A stretch of DNA of 64,000 bases from the NCBI GenBank assembly GCA_965231765.1, contig OZ246887.1, positions 1,736,001-1,800,000 of the forward strand, given 5' to 3'. The DNA comes from JAAXHF01 sp963665955 (GTDB lineage: Bacteria; Desulfobacterota; Binatia; Bin18). Of this stretch, positions 7,654 through 16,376 are shown piece by piece (position 1 is the first letter of the stretch; each line of letters opens with the position of its first letter). Below the pieces are notes generated by a model. The model was not told the DNA's origin and did not search any database. It saw nothing but the letters and a program-made list of their open reading frames with translations. The position numbers and the translations under genes were made by a program.

Positions 7654-8397
7654 TCAAGACGCCATATCTTTAATCACTTGCACAATCTTGGGGATCGCCA
7701 CTCCAGCTTTATCTTGAATGATGAAATCAGAAACAGCACCCGTCAAATCAGTGTGTTCAGGGTTAATTTCAATGACCTGAGCACCCGCTTCTTTGGCCAC
7801 CCCAGGCATCGCGGCAGCCGGATAGACCACCGCCGAGGTGCCAATCACCAGCATCACCTCGGATTGCTGAGACTCTTCGTACGCACGCGATAACGCATAC
7901 AACGGGATCGGCTCGCCAAAAAATACCCCATTCGGCTTCAACACTCCACCACACGGGCAATACGGAGGCAAACTGTTCAGTGAAATTTCTGACATGGGTA
8001 GGAGTTTCTCACAGCTTTGACACACGACTTGACGCATGTTGCCGTGGAATTCGATCACATCTTGACTCCCCCCGTCTTGGTGCAAATTGTCGATATTCTG
8101 GGTGATGATACAGCTCAGAAAACCCATTTGCTCTAACTGGGCCAACGCCGTATGGCCAGGGTTTGGTTTGGCGTTCTTCAACTCGGTAAAATCCCGCATC
8201 ATTTGCCAGACTTTGGCTGGGTCTCGGCGAAAGGCGTCAATCGTGGCGTATTCTTCGGGGTCATATTTGTCCCATAACCCGCCGGCATCTCGAAAGGTGG
8301 GAATACCACTTTCAGCCGAAATCCCCGCGCCTGTCAAAGCAATCGTCTTGCGCGAGGTTCGGAGAGCCTGAGCTGCTCGCTCGATTAATTCCTGCAT
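7654..8397 (-). CDS. cobB: NAD-dependent protein deacylase (sirtuin)
   Basis: Sir2-family enzyme that removes acyl groups from lysines using NAD. The 247-residue product shows the NAD site GAGISAESGIPTFR at residues 23-36, TQNIDNLH at 99-106, the catalytic histidine in FHGN (H118), and four zinc cysteines (C126, C129, C147, C149). Length fits the bacterial class. The Tyr/Arg pair that marks desuccinylases is not evident. It is 15 bases downstream of the hydrolase gene in a run that starts with a corrin amidase, so probably one transcript. Gene symbol as used for bacterial sirtuins, not to be confused with the amidase of the same name. Confidence 0.93.
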   Translation of the reverse strand: MQELIERAAQALRTSRKTIALTGAGISAESGIPTFRDAGGLWDKYDPEEYATIDAFRRDPAKVWQMMRDFTELKNAKPNPGHTALAQLEQMGFLSCIITQNIDNLHQDGGSQDVIEFHGNMRQVVCQSCEKLLPMSEISLNSLPPYCPCGGVLKPNGVFFGEPIPLYALSRAYEESQQSEVMLVIGTSAVVYPAAAMPGVAKEAGAQVIEINPEHTDLTGAVSDFIIQDKAGVAIPKIVQVIKDMAS

Positions 8398-8412
8398 GCT
8401 GTCCTTCTTGCT

Positions 8413-9267
8413 CTACTGCAATTTTCTCTCATCTATGTCGTTTGTACCCCTGTCGTCAAGGAAATCTTGTACGGCCTGCAAAAAATCTGCGGGATTATCC
8501 AAAAAAACGTGGTGTCCGGCACGTGGAATCTCGACCCCGCGTGCGTCCGGACAGGTCTGCGTGAGCTCAGCCAGCGACCGGGCAGACAGAGACCGACTGT
8601 CTTGGCCACGTATGAACAAGGTCAGGCAGGTCAAACGGGCTAACTGTCCCTCCAGATCACACGGAACGCGGGTGAAAGCAGCTCGGTCACTTTTCAGCTG
8701 GAGTTGCCGGGCAGTGCCGGGCCGGACGCTGTGCCGGGCAATAGCACGGAGCAGCTGAGGACTGGCTTGGGTGTCTGCCGGGAGCAGGCGAAACCGCCGT
8801 AAGAGATCCTGTTCATCCTGATACACAGGTGAGGGCAGAGCCTGAAGAAGACGCATATAACGACGACTGCTTAAACGCGCCCGCATATCAACGACGATAA
8901 GCCTGCGCACAAGTTGTGGCTGGGCAATCGCATACGCCAGCGCAATAAACCCACCCAGCGAATGGCCAAGAAGCGTCACCGGAGCCAATGCAAGTTGCAC
9001 AATCAGCGCTGTCACGTCTGCCACATAGTCGTCGATCTGATAGGCAGGGGGGATGACCCAACTACTGTCTCCATGCCCTCGCAGGTCGAGCGCAATCACC
9101 CGATAGTGGGGAGCAAAAATAGGCGCAAGATGATCCCACCAATGGGCATGCGCCGCGCCCCCGTGGAGGAGGACAAGCGCCGGCATTGGCGCCGCGCCCC
9201 ATTCCAAGTAGTGCAGTCTCGTCCCGTTGAGATGGATATGATGGCTGCTCGGGTGAATATCACTCAT
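8413..9267 (-). CDS. alpha/beta hydrolase
   Basis: A 284-residue alpha/beta-hydrolase fold enzyme, probably cytoplasmic. Oxyanion region LHGGAAHAHWW near residue 34, nucleophile elbow GHSLGG near residue 101, the acid probably the Asp in FIRGQDSRSL, and the catalytic histidine in RAGHHVFLDNP near the C-terminus. No signal peptide. Substrate cannot be read from sequence; similar proteins are esterases, C-C hydrolases or epoxide hydrolases. It lies 17 bases after the corrin amidase gene and 15 before the sirtuin gene, so it belongs to that transcript. No clear ribosome site before the ATG, which fits translational coupling. Confidence 0.85.
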   Translation of the reverse strand: MSDIHPSSHHIHLNGTRLHYLEWGAAPMPALVLLHGGAAHAHWWDHLAPIFAPHYRVIALDLRGHGDSSWVIPPAYQIDDYVADVTALIVQLALAPVTLLGHSLGGFIALAYAIAQPQLVRRLIVVDMRARLSSRRYMRLLQALPSPVYQDEQDLLRRFRLLPADTQASPQLLRAIARHSVRPGTARQLQLKSDRAAFTRVPCDLEGQLARLTCLTLFIRGQDSRSLSARSLAELTQTCPDARGVEIPRAGHHVFLDNPADFLQAVQDFLDDRGTNDIDERKLQ

Positions 9268-9284
9268 TGGTATAGCATCACGGC

Positions 9285-10679
9285 TTACACAGCCAGGCTC
9301 CGATGTCTCCCGGCTGCGGCAACAAACCCAGCGGCAAAAGCAGGATTACTCCCAAAATGGAGATGCAGATAGCTGGCTACGCAGCGCTTATAACAATAGC
9401 CCTCGGACCGGGGTGCAGCGCCGTGACCTTTGCGCACAGTGTACAATGTCCGGATCGGGCCATAACAAAAGTCTGGAGCTTCAAATGCAGAGTAGTGAAA
9501 CTCATGCCCGCGCACCTGTCCGACAGGAAACAGTTCGTCTGTCTTCTCAACGCTGACCTCTACATAGCCCAGGGCTTGGAGCTGCGGCAATATCCGAACG
9601 ATAGTCGGATAGATCCCAACCATGGGGAAGACAGTTCCGTGCGCGTCCCGAATCCCATTGGTGAGGTACATCAATCCCCCGCACTCGGCATACACCACAC
9701 CATTGCCTTCAACAAATGCTCGGATCTCTTGCTGTAATAGGGTATTGGCCGCCAACTGTTCAGCATGGACTTCAGGATACCCACCCGCCAAGTAAAGCCC
9801 GTGCAGGTCTGGGGGAAGATGCGCGTCTCGCAGCGGGCTAAAAAAGACAAGTTCTGCCCCTGCCTGTTCCAAGAGAGCCAGGTTGTCCGGGTAAGAGAAA
9901 CAGAAAGCTGCGTCACGGGCGATGCCGAGCCGGACGCGCCGCGCCGTCTGTCCCTCCTCCTCAAACGCCGCCTGCGGCCTGCGGCATGCGGCATGGCGGA
10001 CGGGCACAGTCTGGAGGAGGAGGTCGAGGTCGAGGTGCTCTTCTATGAATGTTGCGAGATAGTCGATGTGGTCTGGCGTGAGTTGGTGCTCTTGTGGCGT
10101 GACGAGTCCGAGATAACGCTCGGGGATGCTGAGGGCTTCGCTACTTGGCAGTCCGCCAAGAACAGTGATGCTCGTCGTACCGGCGAGGGCGTCTTGGAGA
10201 TAGTGGAGGTGGCCTTTGCCGCCAATCTTATTGAATATCACGCCAGCGACATTCAGGTCAGGATCAAAATTCTGGAAGCCATAGACCAGCGCGGCCACGC
10301 TGCGGGCTATGGCTGAGGCATCAAGCACCAAAATCACGGGCAGGTTTAACCATTTGGCCATCTCAGCCGTACTGCCTGCTTCTGTCTTGCCATCATAGCC
10401 GTCAAAGAGACCCATCATACCTTCAATCACACCGATATCTTTATGCTGAAGCGCACGAGCAAAGCAGTCCTGGTTATAGGCTTGACTGAGCATCCAGCCG
10501 TCCAGGTTGAACGAGGGCGTGCGGGTGATAGCGGCGTGATGAGCCGGATCAATAAAATCCGGCCCAACCTTGAATCCTTGGACCTGCTGGCCTCGTTTGT
10601 GGAGGGCGGCCAGTAAGCCGAGAGTCAGCGTTGTTTTGCCAACCCCACTGTGGGTGCCTGCTACGACAAAAGCTTGCAT
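9285..10679 (-). CDS. cobB/cbiA: cobyrinate a,c-diamide synthase
   Basis: ATP- and glutamine-dependent amidase of corrin ring synthesis; it amidates the a and c carboxylates of cobyrinate. The 464-residue protein has a P-loop (AGTHSGVGKTT, about residues 7-17), the KVGPDFIDP motif, and a C-terminal glutamine amidotransferase domain with the nucleophile in YAECGGLMYL and histidine in HEFHYS. Length is standard. It is the first gene of a minus-strand run and is divergent from hemB, another tetrapyrrole gene, across 129 bases. Hydrogenobyrinate-specific enzymes look the same, so aerobic versus anaerobic route is not decided. Confidence 0.94.
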   Translation of the reverse strand: MQAFVVAGTHSGVGKTTLTLGLLAALHKRGQQVQGFKVGPDFIDPAHHAAITRTPSFNLDGWMLSQAYNQDCFARALQHKDIGVIEGMMGLFDGYDGKTEAGSTAEMAKWLNLPVILVLDASAIARSVAALVYGFQNFDPDLNVAGVIFNKIGGKGHLHYLQDALAGTTSITVLGGLPSSEALSIPERYLGLVTPQEHQLTPDHIDYLATFIEEHLDLDLLLQTVPVRHAACRRPQAAFEEEGQTARRVRLGIARDAAFCFSYPDNLALLEQAGAELVFFSPLRDAHLPPDLHGLYLAGGYPEVHAEQLAANTLLQQEIRAFVEGNGVVYAECGGLMYLTNGIRDAHGTVFPMVGIYPTIVRILPQLQALGYVEVSVEKTDELFPVGQVRGHEFHYSAFEAPDFCYGPIRTLYTVRKGHGAAPRSEGYCYKRCVASYLHLHFGSNPAFAAGFVAAAGRHRSLAV

Positions 10680-10808
10680 AGGGTGCGATTATGCCCCAGA
10701 CTCGGCAGCGGATCGAGGGCTTGCATACATAACCAGAAAAATGGAAACTTTTAAGAATACGTTGTACACTGGTCAGCTGCCGAACTGAATATCCATAGGA
10801 GAACCCGC

Positions 10809-11786
10809 ATGCCCTTCCCGACTCACCGCCCGCGTCGTTTGCGCCGGAATGAAAATCTGAGACGCCTGGTCAGAGAAACACACTTGAGCGTCAATGACTT
10901 CATTATGCCGCTCTTCATTGTGCCCGGCTCTGGAGTGATTCACCCGATCAGCTCCATGCCGGGCATCGCTCAACTGTCGGTTGATCGAGCGGTCGAAGAG
11001 TGCAAAGAAATTCGAGATTTGGGTATCCCTGGGGTTATTCTGTTTGGTATTCCCGATCACAAAGACCCAGTCGGCTCCGCTGCCTATGCTGATAATGGCA
11101 TCATTCAAACGGCCTTACGCAGCCTCAAAGAAGAGGTGCCTGGCCTGCTGCTGATGACCGATGTGTGTTTCTGCGAATATACCGACCATGGCCACTGTGG
11201 CATTATCACAGGCCAAGACGTCGATAACGACGCCACTCTCGAAATTTTGGTCAAGGAGTCCGTCTCGCACGCCCAGGCAGGCGCGGATGTGATTGCGCCA
11301 TCCGATATGATGGACGGCCGGGTGGGAGCCATTCGCCACGGACTCGACAGCGCCGGCTTTCCACACCTCCCGATTCTAGCCTATGCGGCTAAATTTGCCT
11401 CAGGCTTTTATGGTCCCTTTCGAGAAGCAGCCGAATCAACCCCCCAGTTTGGTGATCGTCGTTCGTACCAAATGGACCCGGCCAATGCAGACGAAGCCCT
11501 ACGGGAAGTCGCTTTCGATATTGAAGAGGGCGCCGATATGGTCATGGTTAAGCCCGCCCTGCCCTACCTCGATATTATCCGTCGGGTCAAAGACCGCTTC
11601 GACTACCCGGTCGCCGCCTACAATGTCAGTGGTGAGTACGCCATGCTCAAAGCCGCGGCTCAGAACGGCTGGCTCGACGAAGAGCGGGTCATGCTGGAAG
11701 CCTTGACAAGTATTAAACGGGCTGGAGCTGACATGATCCTGACATATTTTGCCAAAGATGCAGCACGGGTGCTGAAAAACACGTAA
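10809..11786 (+). CDS. hemB: delta-aminolevulinic acid dehydratase (porphobilinogen synthase)
   Basis: HemB joins two 5-aminolevulinate molecules to porphobilinogen, the common tetrapyrrole precursor. The 325-residue product shows the metal-site region DVCFCEYTDHGHCGI (three cysteines, the zinc type), the Schiff-base lysines in AYAAKFASGFYGPFR and MVKPALPYLD, and the end ILTYFAKDAARVL. The ATG at 10809 follows AGGAG at a good distance. The gene faces away from the corrin amidase gene, so both tetrapyrrole genes may share a control region at 10680-10808. Confidence 0.97.
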   Translation: MPFPTHRPRRLRRNENLRRLVRETHLSVNDFIMPLFIVPGSGVIHPISSMPGIAQLSVDRAVEECKEIRDLGIPGVILFGIPDHKDPVGSAAYADNGIIQTALRSLKEEVPGLLLMTDVCFCEYTDHGHCGIITGQDVDNDATLEILVKESVSHAQAGADVIAPSDMMDGRVGAIRHGLDSAGFPHLPILAYAAKFASGFYGPFREAAESTPQFGDRRSYQMDPANADEALREVAFDIEEGADMVMVKPALPYLDIIRRVKDRFDYPVAAYNVSGEYAMLKAAAQNGWLDEERVMLEALTSIKRAGADMILTYFAKDAARVLKNT

Positions 11787-11816
11787 AATGTCACCACTCT
11801 CCCTCTCTACCTAGCC

Positions 11817-11987
11817 ATGCCATCCAAAAAGAAACGCCGCTCCCTCTCCCAGCTCGATGCGCTCCGTCAGGTGCGGAAAGCCGTGCCGCCCCCGACCAGA
11901 GCCGAGAACGATGAGAAAAAGTACCGCCGTGCGGCTGCCCAACGTGCGGCACGCAAAGAACTTGAGCGGACGAAAGAAGAAGAGTAG
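11817..11987 (+). CDS. 56-residue basic coiled-coil-like protein
   Basis: Short, very basic protein MPSKKKRRSLSQLDALRQVR followed by a Pro turn (KAVPPPTRAE) and a charged helix rich in Arg, Ala, Glu and Lys. It begins 30 bases after hemB on the same strand. No Shine-Dalgarno sequence is visible before the ATG, which lowers certainty. The composition suggests a nucleic-acid or ribosome-associated small protein, but that is a guess from charge only. Confidence 0.45.
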   Translation: MPSKKKRRSLSQLDALRQVRKAVPPPTRAENDEKKYRRAAAQRAARKELERTKEEE

Positions 11988-12058
11988 TCTAGGGAGGTTG
12001 AGCCTGAAGAGCCTAATGAGCTTGAGGAATAAAACTGAGGAATGAGGAGGAAACGGAT

Positions 12059-12517
12059 ATGGTGTGGAGAAACTCAGTATTTGCCGTCACAGCAGCCCTT
12101 GTGTTGATGCTGCCCTTGTCCGCCTATAGCGGAGAGTATGACGATTTCGAAGATTCGCATCCTTTGCGGATTATCGCTTACCCGGTCCATGCCATCGGGT
12201 ATACGCTTGAATGGCTCATCACACGGCCTATCCATGCACTCGTATCCCAACCGGACTTGGAACCGATCTTCGGCCACACTGACAACGAATTTTCCTTTGA
12301 CAACCGCCCAGTGGGTATACTGCCAACCGGGAGTATGAATCCCCCACCGCCCTTAGCATCTCTCGCCAGTACAACTGATCTCGACACTGATCTCGACGCT
12401 GAGCGCTTCGCCACACAAGCCCAAACAGCAGCCGACGAGGCAAAACGTGCAGCCGAAACTGCCGAACAGGCAGCACAGAAATCAACCCGCGCGTTTGATC
12501 GTTCCTTACTGAAGTAG
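12059..12517 (+). CDS. exported protein of unknown function with Ala-rich coiled coil
   Basis: A 152-residue protein with a signal peptide (residues 1-24, cleavage near AYSGE). Next comes a segment HPLRIIAYPVHAIGYTLEWL and RPIHALVSQ that recurs in small envelope proteins of uncultured proteobacteria, then a Pro-rich link. The C-terminal amphipathic helix (about residues 118-150) is Ala/Glu/Lys rich, like the alanine zippers of Lpp/OprI lipoproteins. AGGAGG precedes the ATG at nine bases. Probably periplasmic and oligomeric through its coiled coil. The family has no assigned function that I know. Confidence 0.75.
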   Translation: MVWRNSVFAVTAALVLMLPLSAYSGEYDDFEDSHPLRIIAYPVHAIGYTLEWLITRPIHALVSQPDLEPIFGHTDNEFSFDNRPVGILPTGSMNPPPPLASLASTTDLDTDLDAERFATQAQTAADEAKRAAETAEQAAQKSTRAFDRSLLK

Positions 12518-12781
12518 TTTGGCTTAAAGAGCGTGCCTGCTGCAATCTAAAATCGTCTGAAAGATTCTCCATCGGTTGGTGATGCGTTTGCACCCCAGCA
12601 AGACAGGAACCCCTCGTTCTCTTCATAGAGTGTATCCCACGTCGCACCAGATAGCCTCGTTCAGGTTCCGCTCGCTACCGACTGCGTCACAGCTCTAGCC
12701 TGTTGATCCTGGCCGGGATTGAGGACCCAGAGGCGCTATCGGGATTGCTCCAGCCCGGCAAATTTGCCATACACACCACTG

Positions 12782-15037
12782 ATGCTCCGCCTATCCATCC
12801 CTCTCCGCGCACTGGCTCTCTTCTTCGTGTCTTGTAGCCTGTTGTCCTGCACCAACAATCCCTACCGCCCCAGTGACGCGGGGAAAAACGTCTTATACGA
12901 AACCTTTCGCGAGGACTTGAAACACCTCGACCCGGCCTTGGCGTATGTCGCCAATGAGCTTGATATCCTGAACCAAATCTATGAAACACTGGTGCAGTAC
13001 CACTTCCTGAAACGTCCCTACGTCCTGGAGCCATTGACTGCGACGGCCGTCCCCCAAGCGCAGCTGTACGACACAGCCGGGCAGCTCTTATCCGATGACG
13101 CGCCAGCAGAAGATATTGCCAAAGCAGTCTACACTATTCACATCCGTCCAGGCATTCGTTACCAAGACCACCCGAGCTTTGCCCGGAGCCCAGATGGACA
13201 CTATCGCTGGTTCCTACAGCCCGGCGAACAGTTCCCCCCCATCAAGCATCCCAACGAACTGCCCGAGCAAGGGTCGCGTGAACTGCGAGCGGACGACTAT
13301 GTCTACCAGATCAAACGCTTAGCCTCTCCGCTGTTAGAATGCCCGATTTTTCCTTTGCTGCGGACGTACATTGAGGGTTTTGAAGAATTTCATGAACAAC
13401 TGACCCAAGAGGTCAATCGGGTGCGTCAAGAACGGCGTCAATCCAGCGGTGTCTTGTACAATCAGGAGGCGGATGAACGCACCCATCCGATCTATCTTGA
13501 TCTCCGCAAATACGACCTGCCAGGCGTGCAAGTCATTGATGATCACACGCTACGCATCAGCCTGACCCGAAAATATCCCCAGTTTGTGTATTGGCTGGCA
13601 ATGCCCTTCTTTGCTCCAATGCCGTGGGAAGCCGAGCGCTTTTATACCCAGTCCGCCGCCATTGAACAAAATATCACCCTCAACCGCTTTCCAGTCGGTA
13701 CCGGCGCCTACACCTTAGCCGTGAACCAATCGAACTACAGAATGATCTTGCGTCGGAATCCGAACTTCCATGAAGAGACCTATCCCGAAAAAGGCGATCC
13801 ACAAGATGCAGCGGACGGGCTCTTAGCCGACCGGGGCAAGCGGCTGCCGTTTGTCGACGAACTCGTCTATGTGCTGGAAAAAGAGCCCATCTCGGAATGG
13901 AATAAATTTCTTCAAGGCTATTATGACCGGGCGGCTATTAATCCCGACTCGTTTGACCAAGTCGTACAGTTTGACCTGAGCGGCGGACTTGATCTGAGCG
14001 ATGGTTTGCGGAAAAGAAATTTTCGTTTGCTGAGCGCAGTGCATCCTTCGACCCGCTATTATGCCTTTAATATGCTCGACGACGTGGTCGGTGGTTATGA
14101 TGACGCGCGGCGTAAACTGCGCCAAGCCCTGTCGATTGCGCTCAATCAAGAAGAATACATTCAGATCTTCTCGAATGGACAAGGCATCCCAGCCCAAGGG
14201 CCGCTACCACCCGGGATTTTTGGCTACGCAGAGGGCCAGCCTGGCATGAACCCAGCGGTATACGAATGGGACCCCCAGCGAGGCCAGCAACAGCGCAAGA
14301 GCATCGCACAGGCAAAACGTCTGCTGACGGAAGCCGGCTATCCCGAAGGCCGCGACGCAAGCGGCAAACAACTCGTGCTGTTCTTCGATACGGTCGCCCA
14401 GGGGCCAAGCTCCAAGGCCACGCTGGATTGGCTGCGCAAGCAGTTTGCACCCCTGGGTATTCAGCTCCAGGTCCGGGCGACCGATTTTAATCGTTTCCAG
14501 GAAAAGGTCAGAACGGGCAATTTCCAGATCATTCGCTGGGGCTGGCATGCCGACTATCCCGATCCGGAAAACTTTTTCTTTCTGTTGTATGGCCCGAACG
14601 GCCAAGCCCAGTACCAGGGCGAAAACCACGCTAACTATGCCAACCCGCGTTTTGATGCACTGTTCCGCACAATGGAAAACATGAACAACTCGCCCGAGCG
14701 TTTGACCTTGATCCGGGAGATGGTTGCCATAATCCAAGCAGATGCGCCTTGGATTTGGGGCATGCACCCCGTCGCCTATGGGCTCTACCCAGCCTGGTAT
14801 CAGAATGCCAAACCGATGCAGTTTGGCAACAACTCTCTGAAGTATAGACGCCTCGACGCTCAGCTGCGAGAAGAACGCAGAGCAGCCTGGAATCAGCCAC
14901 TGACCACACCAGTCTGGATTATCATCGGTCTATTCATCCTGACCACACTGCCCGCCACCCTCACCATCCTCCGCCGCGAACGCGGCATGCCGCGGGCTCC
15001 CGGCACGCCAAAACAGCCCACAGAGGACGTAGCGTGA
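12782..15037 (+). CDS. oligopeptide ABC transporter, substrate-binding lipoprotein with C-terminal membrane helix
   Basis: Family 5 (DppA/OppA) extracytoplasmic solute receptor, 751 residues, unusually long. The signal peptide ends in a lipobox (LLSC, Cys about residue 22). The body carries the family stretches GTGAYTL, the SIALNQEEY region and GWHADYPDPENFFFLLYG. After the binding domain a hydrophobic helix near the C-terminus (WIIIGLFILTTLPATLTIL) is followed by a basic tail, so it seems anchored at both ends. The start is taken at MLRLSIPLRAL because it gives the signal peptide; the frame is open 21 codons upstream. It overlaps the next gene by four bases (GTGA). Confidence 0.9.
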   Translation: MLRLSIPLRALALFFVSCSLLSCTNNPYRPSDAGKNVLYETFREDLKHLDPALAYVANELDILNQIYETLVQYHFLKRPYVLEPLTATAVPQAQLYDTAGQLLSDDAPAEDIAKAVYTIHIRPGIRYQDHPSFARSPDGHYRWFLQPGEQFPPIKHPNELPEQGSRELRADDYVYQIKRLASPLLECPIFPLLRTYIEGFEEFHEQLTQEVNRVRQERRQSSGVLYNQEADERTHPIYLDLRKYDLPGVQVIDDHTLRISLTRKYPQFVYWLAMPFFAPMPWEAERFYTQSAAIEQNITLNRFPVGTGAYTLAVNQSNYRMILRRNPNFHEETYPEKGDPQDAADGLLADRGKRLPFVDELVYVLEKEPISEWNKFLQGYYDRAAINPDSFDQVVQFDLSGGLDLSDGLRKRNFRLLSAVHPSTRYYAFNMLDDVVGGYDDARRKLRQALSIALNQEEYIQIFSNGQGIPAQGPLPPGIFGYAEGQPGMNPAVYEWDPQRGQQQRKSIAQAKRLLTEAGYPEGRDASGKQLVLFFDTVAQGPSSKATLDWLRKQFAPLGIQLQVRATDFNRFQEKVRTGNFQIIRWGWHADYPDPENFFFLLYGPNGQAQYQGENHANYANPRFDALFRTMENMNNSPERLTLIREMVAIIQADAPWIWGMHPVAYGLYPAWYQNAKPMQFGNNSLKYRRLDAQLREERRAAWNQPLTTPVWIIIGLFILTTLPATLTILRRERGMPRAPGTPKQPTEDVA

Positions 15038-16371
15038 TTGCCTATATCCTGCGCCGGACGCTGTACGCCGTCCCGATCTTGATCGGGGTCAACCTGATTG
15101 TCTTTGCCTTATTTTTCTTTGTGAATTCTCCGGACGATATGGCCAGAGCCCATCTGGGGACGAAACGCGTCACCCCAGAACAGATTGACCGCTGGAAAAG
15201 CGAGCATTCGCTTGATCTGCCGTACTTTTATAATACAGGCTGGCAGCGTCTTGGAACGCTGGTCGGCACCAAGCCGGACAACACCCGAGACTTTCCCACG
15301 GCGGGAAGTGGGATGTATGCGCTGATTGTCGAAACGCCGCCAGTCAGAGCCCCCCAGGCGTCAGACGTAGCGCAGACCGTGCACGTCACTGCATCACAGC
15401 CAGAGCGTTTGATGTGGCCTGACAGCATTGACGCAAACGGGAGCCTGCGGCTTGACACCACTGCGACGACACAGCGTTTTGAGTTTCGTATAAGCCCTGC
15501 CGCCAGCCCTGAATCACAGGCAGCCCCTCTCCTGCAGCTTCATTTTACCGTCTCGACCCCAGCCCCCACCCATCGGGTCATACTCGAATACCAGGCCGCC
15601 ATCGCTCCCGTGTCCCGTTTCACCCGGACCGTCTTTTTTCAACGCTCGGTGCACATGCTGTTTTTTCAATACGGGACGTCAGATGACGGCAGAGATATCG
15701 GACAAGAGATGTTCCGGCGCATCGGACCAAGCCTGAGCATTACTCTGCCGGCCTTTATCCTCGGGCTGCTGCTGAACATTTTTTTCGCCATGCTGGTCGC
15801 CTTACATCGGGGGACCTATGTCGATCATTGGGGAGTCACTCTATGTGTTATTCTGATGTCGATCTCGGCTCTCTTTTACATCATCGCTGGCCAGGTCTTG
15901 TTTGCCAAAACGCTGCGCCTGGTTCCGATTTCAGGTTTTGATTCCGGCCTCTATTCGCTCAAGTTCATTTTTCTGCCAGTCCTGATTGCCGTTGTCATGG
16001 GACTCGGTGGAAGCGTACGTTTCTATCGAACGATCTTTCTGGAAGAGATGAATAAAGACTATGTGCGTACCGCCCGAGCCAAAGGACTGCCCGAACGGAC
16101 AGTCCTGTTCATTCATACCCTGAAGAATGCCATGATTCCCATTTTAACCAGTGTTGTCATCAGCCTGCCATTTCTGTTTGCCGGCAGTTTGCTGCTCGAA
16201 TCTTTTTTTGCCATCCCCGGCATGGGTTCGTTCATGATTGATGCGATCCAACGCCAGGACTTTGCCATTGTTCAGGCCATGGTGTCGCTGGGGTCTTTTT
16301 TATACGTCGTCGGGCTGCTGCTGACTGATATCAGCTATACGCTGGTCGACCCCCGCGTCCGTTTGGAGTAA
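15034..16371 (+). CDS. oligopeptide ABC transporter permease (OppB/YejB-like)
   Basis: Inner-membrane permease, 445 residues, starting at a GTG that overlaps the stop of the binding-protein gene. The first helix (YILRRTLYAVPILIGVNLI) is the family hallmark. Between helix 1 and helix 2 there is a large extracytoplasmic insert of about 180 residues, much larger than in DppB. The C-terminal half holds five helices with the cytoplasmic coupling loop DYVRTARAKGLPE, then LPFLFAGSLLLESFFAIPGMG and DPRVRLE at the end. This layout matches the YejB subtype. Co-transcribed with the neighbours. Confidence 0.93.
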   Translation: MIAYILRRTLYAVPILIGVNLIVFALFFFVNSPDDMARAHLGTKRVTPEQIDRWKSEHSLDLPYFYNTGWQRLGTLVGTKPDNTRDFPTAGSGMYALIVETPPVRAPQASDVAQTVHVTASQPERLMWPDSIDANGSLRLDTTATTQRFEFRISPAASPESQAAPLLQLHFTVSTPAPTHRVILEYQAAIAPVSRFTRTVFFQRSVHMLFFQYGTSDDGRDIGQEMFRRIGPSLSITLPAFILGLLLNIFFAMLVALHRGTYVDHWGVTLCVILMSISALFYIIAGQVLFAKTLRLVPISGFDSGLYSLKFIFLPVLIAVVMGLGGSVRFYRTIFLEEMNKDYVRTARAKGLPERTVLFIHTLKNAMIPILTSVVISLPFLFAGSLLLESFFAIPGMGSFMIDAIQRQDFAIVQAMVSLGSFLYVVGLLLTDISYTLVDPRVRLE

Positions 16372-16376
16372 GCGCA

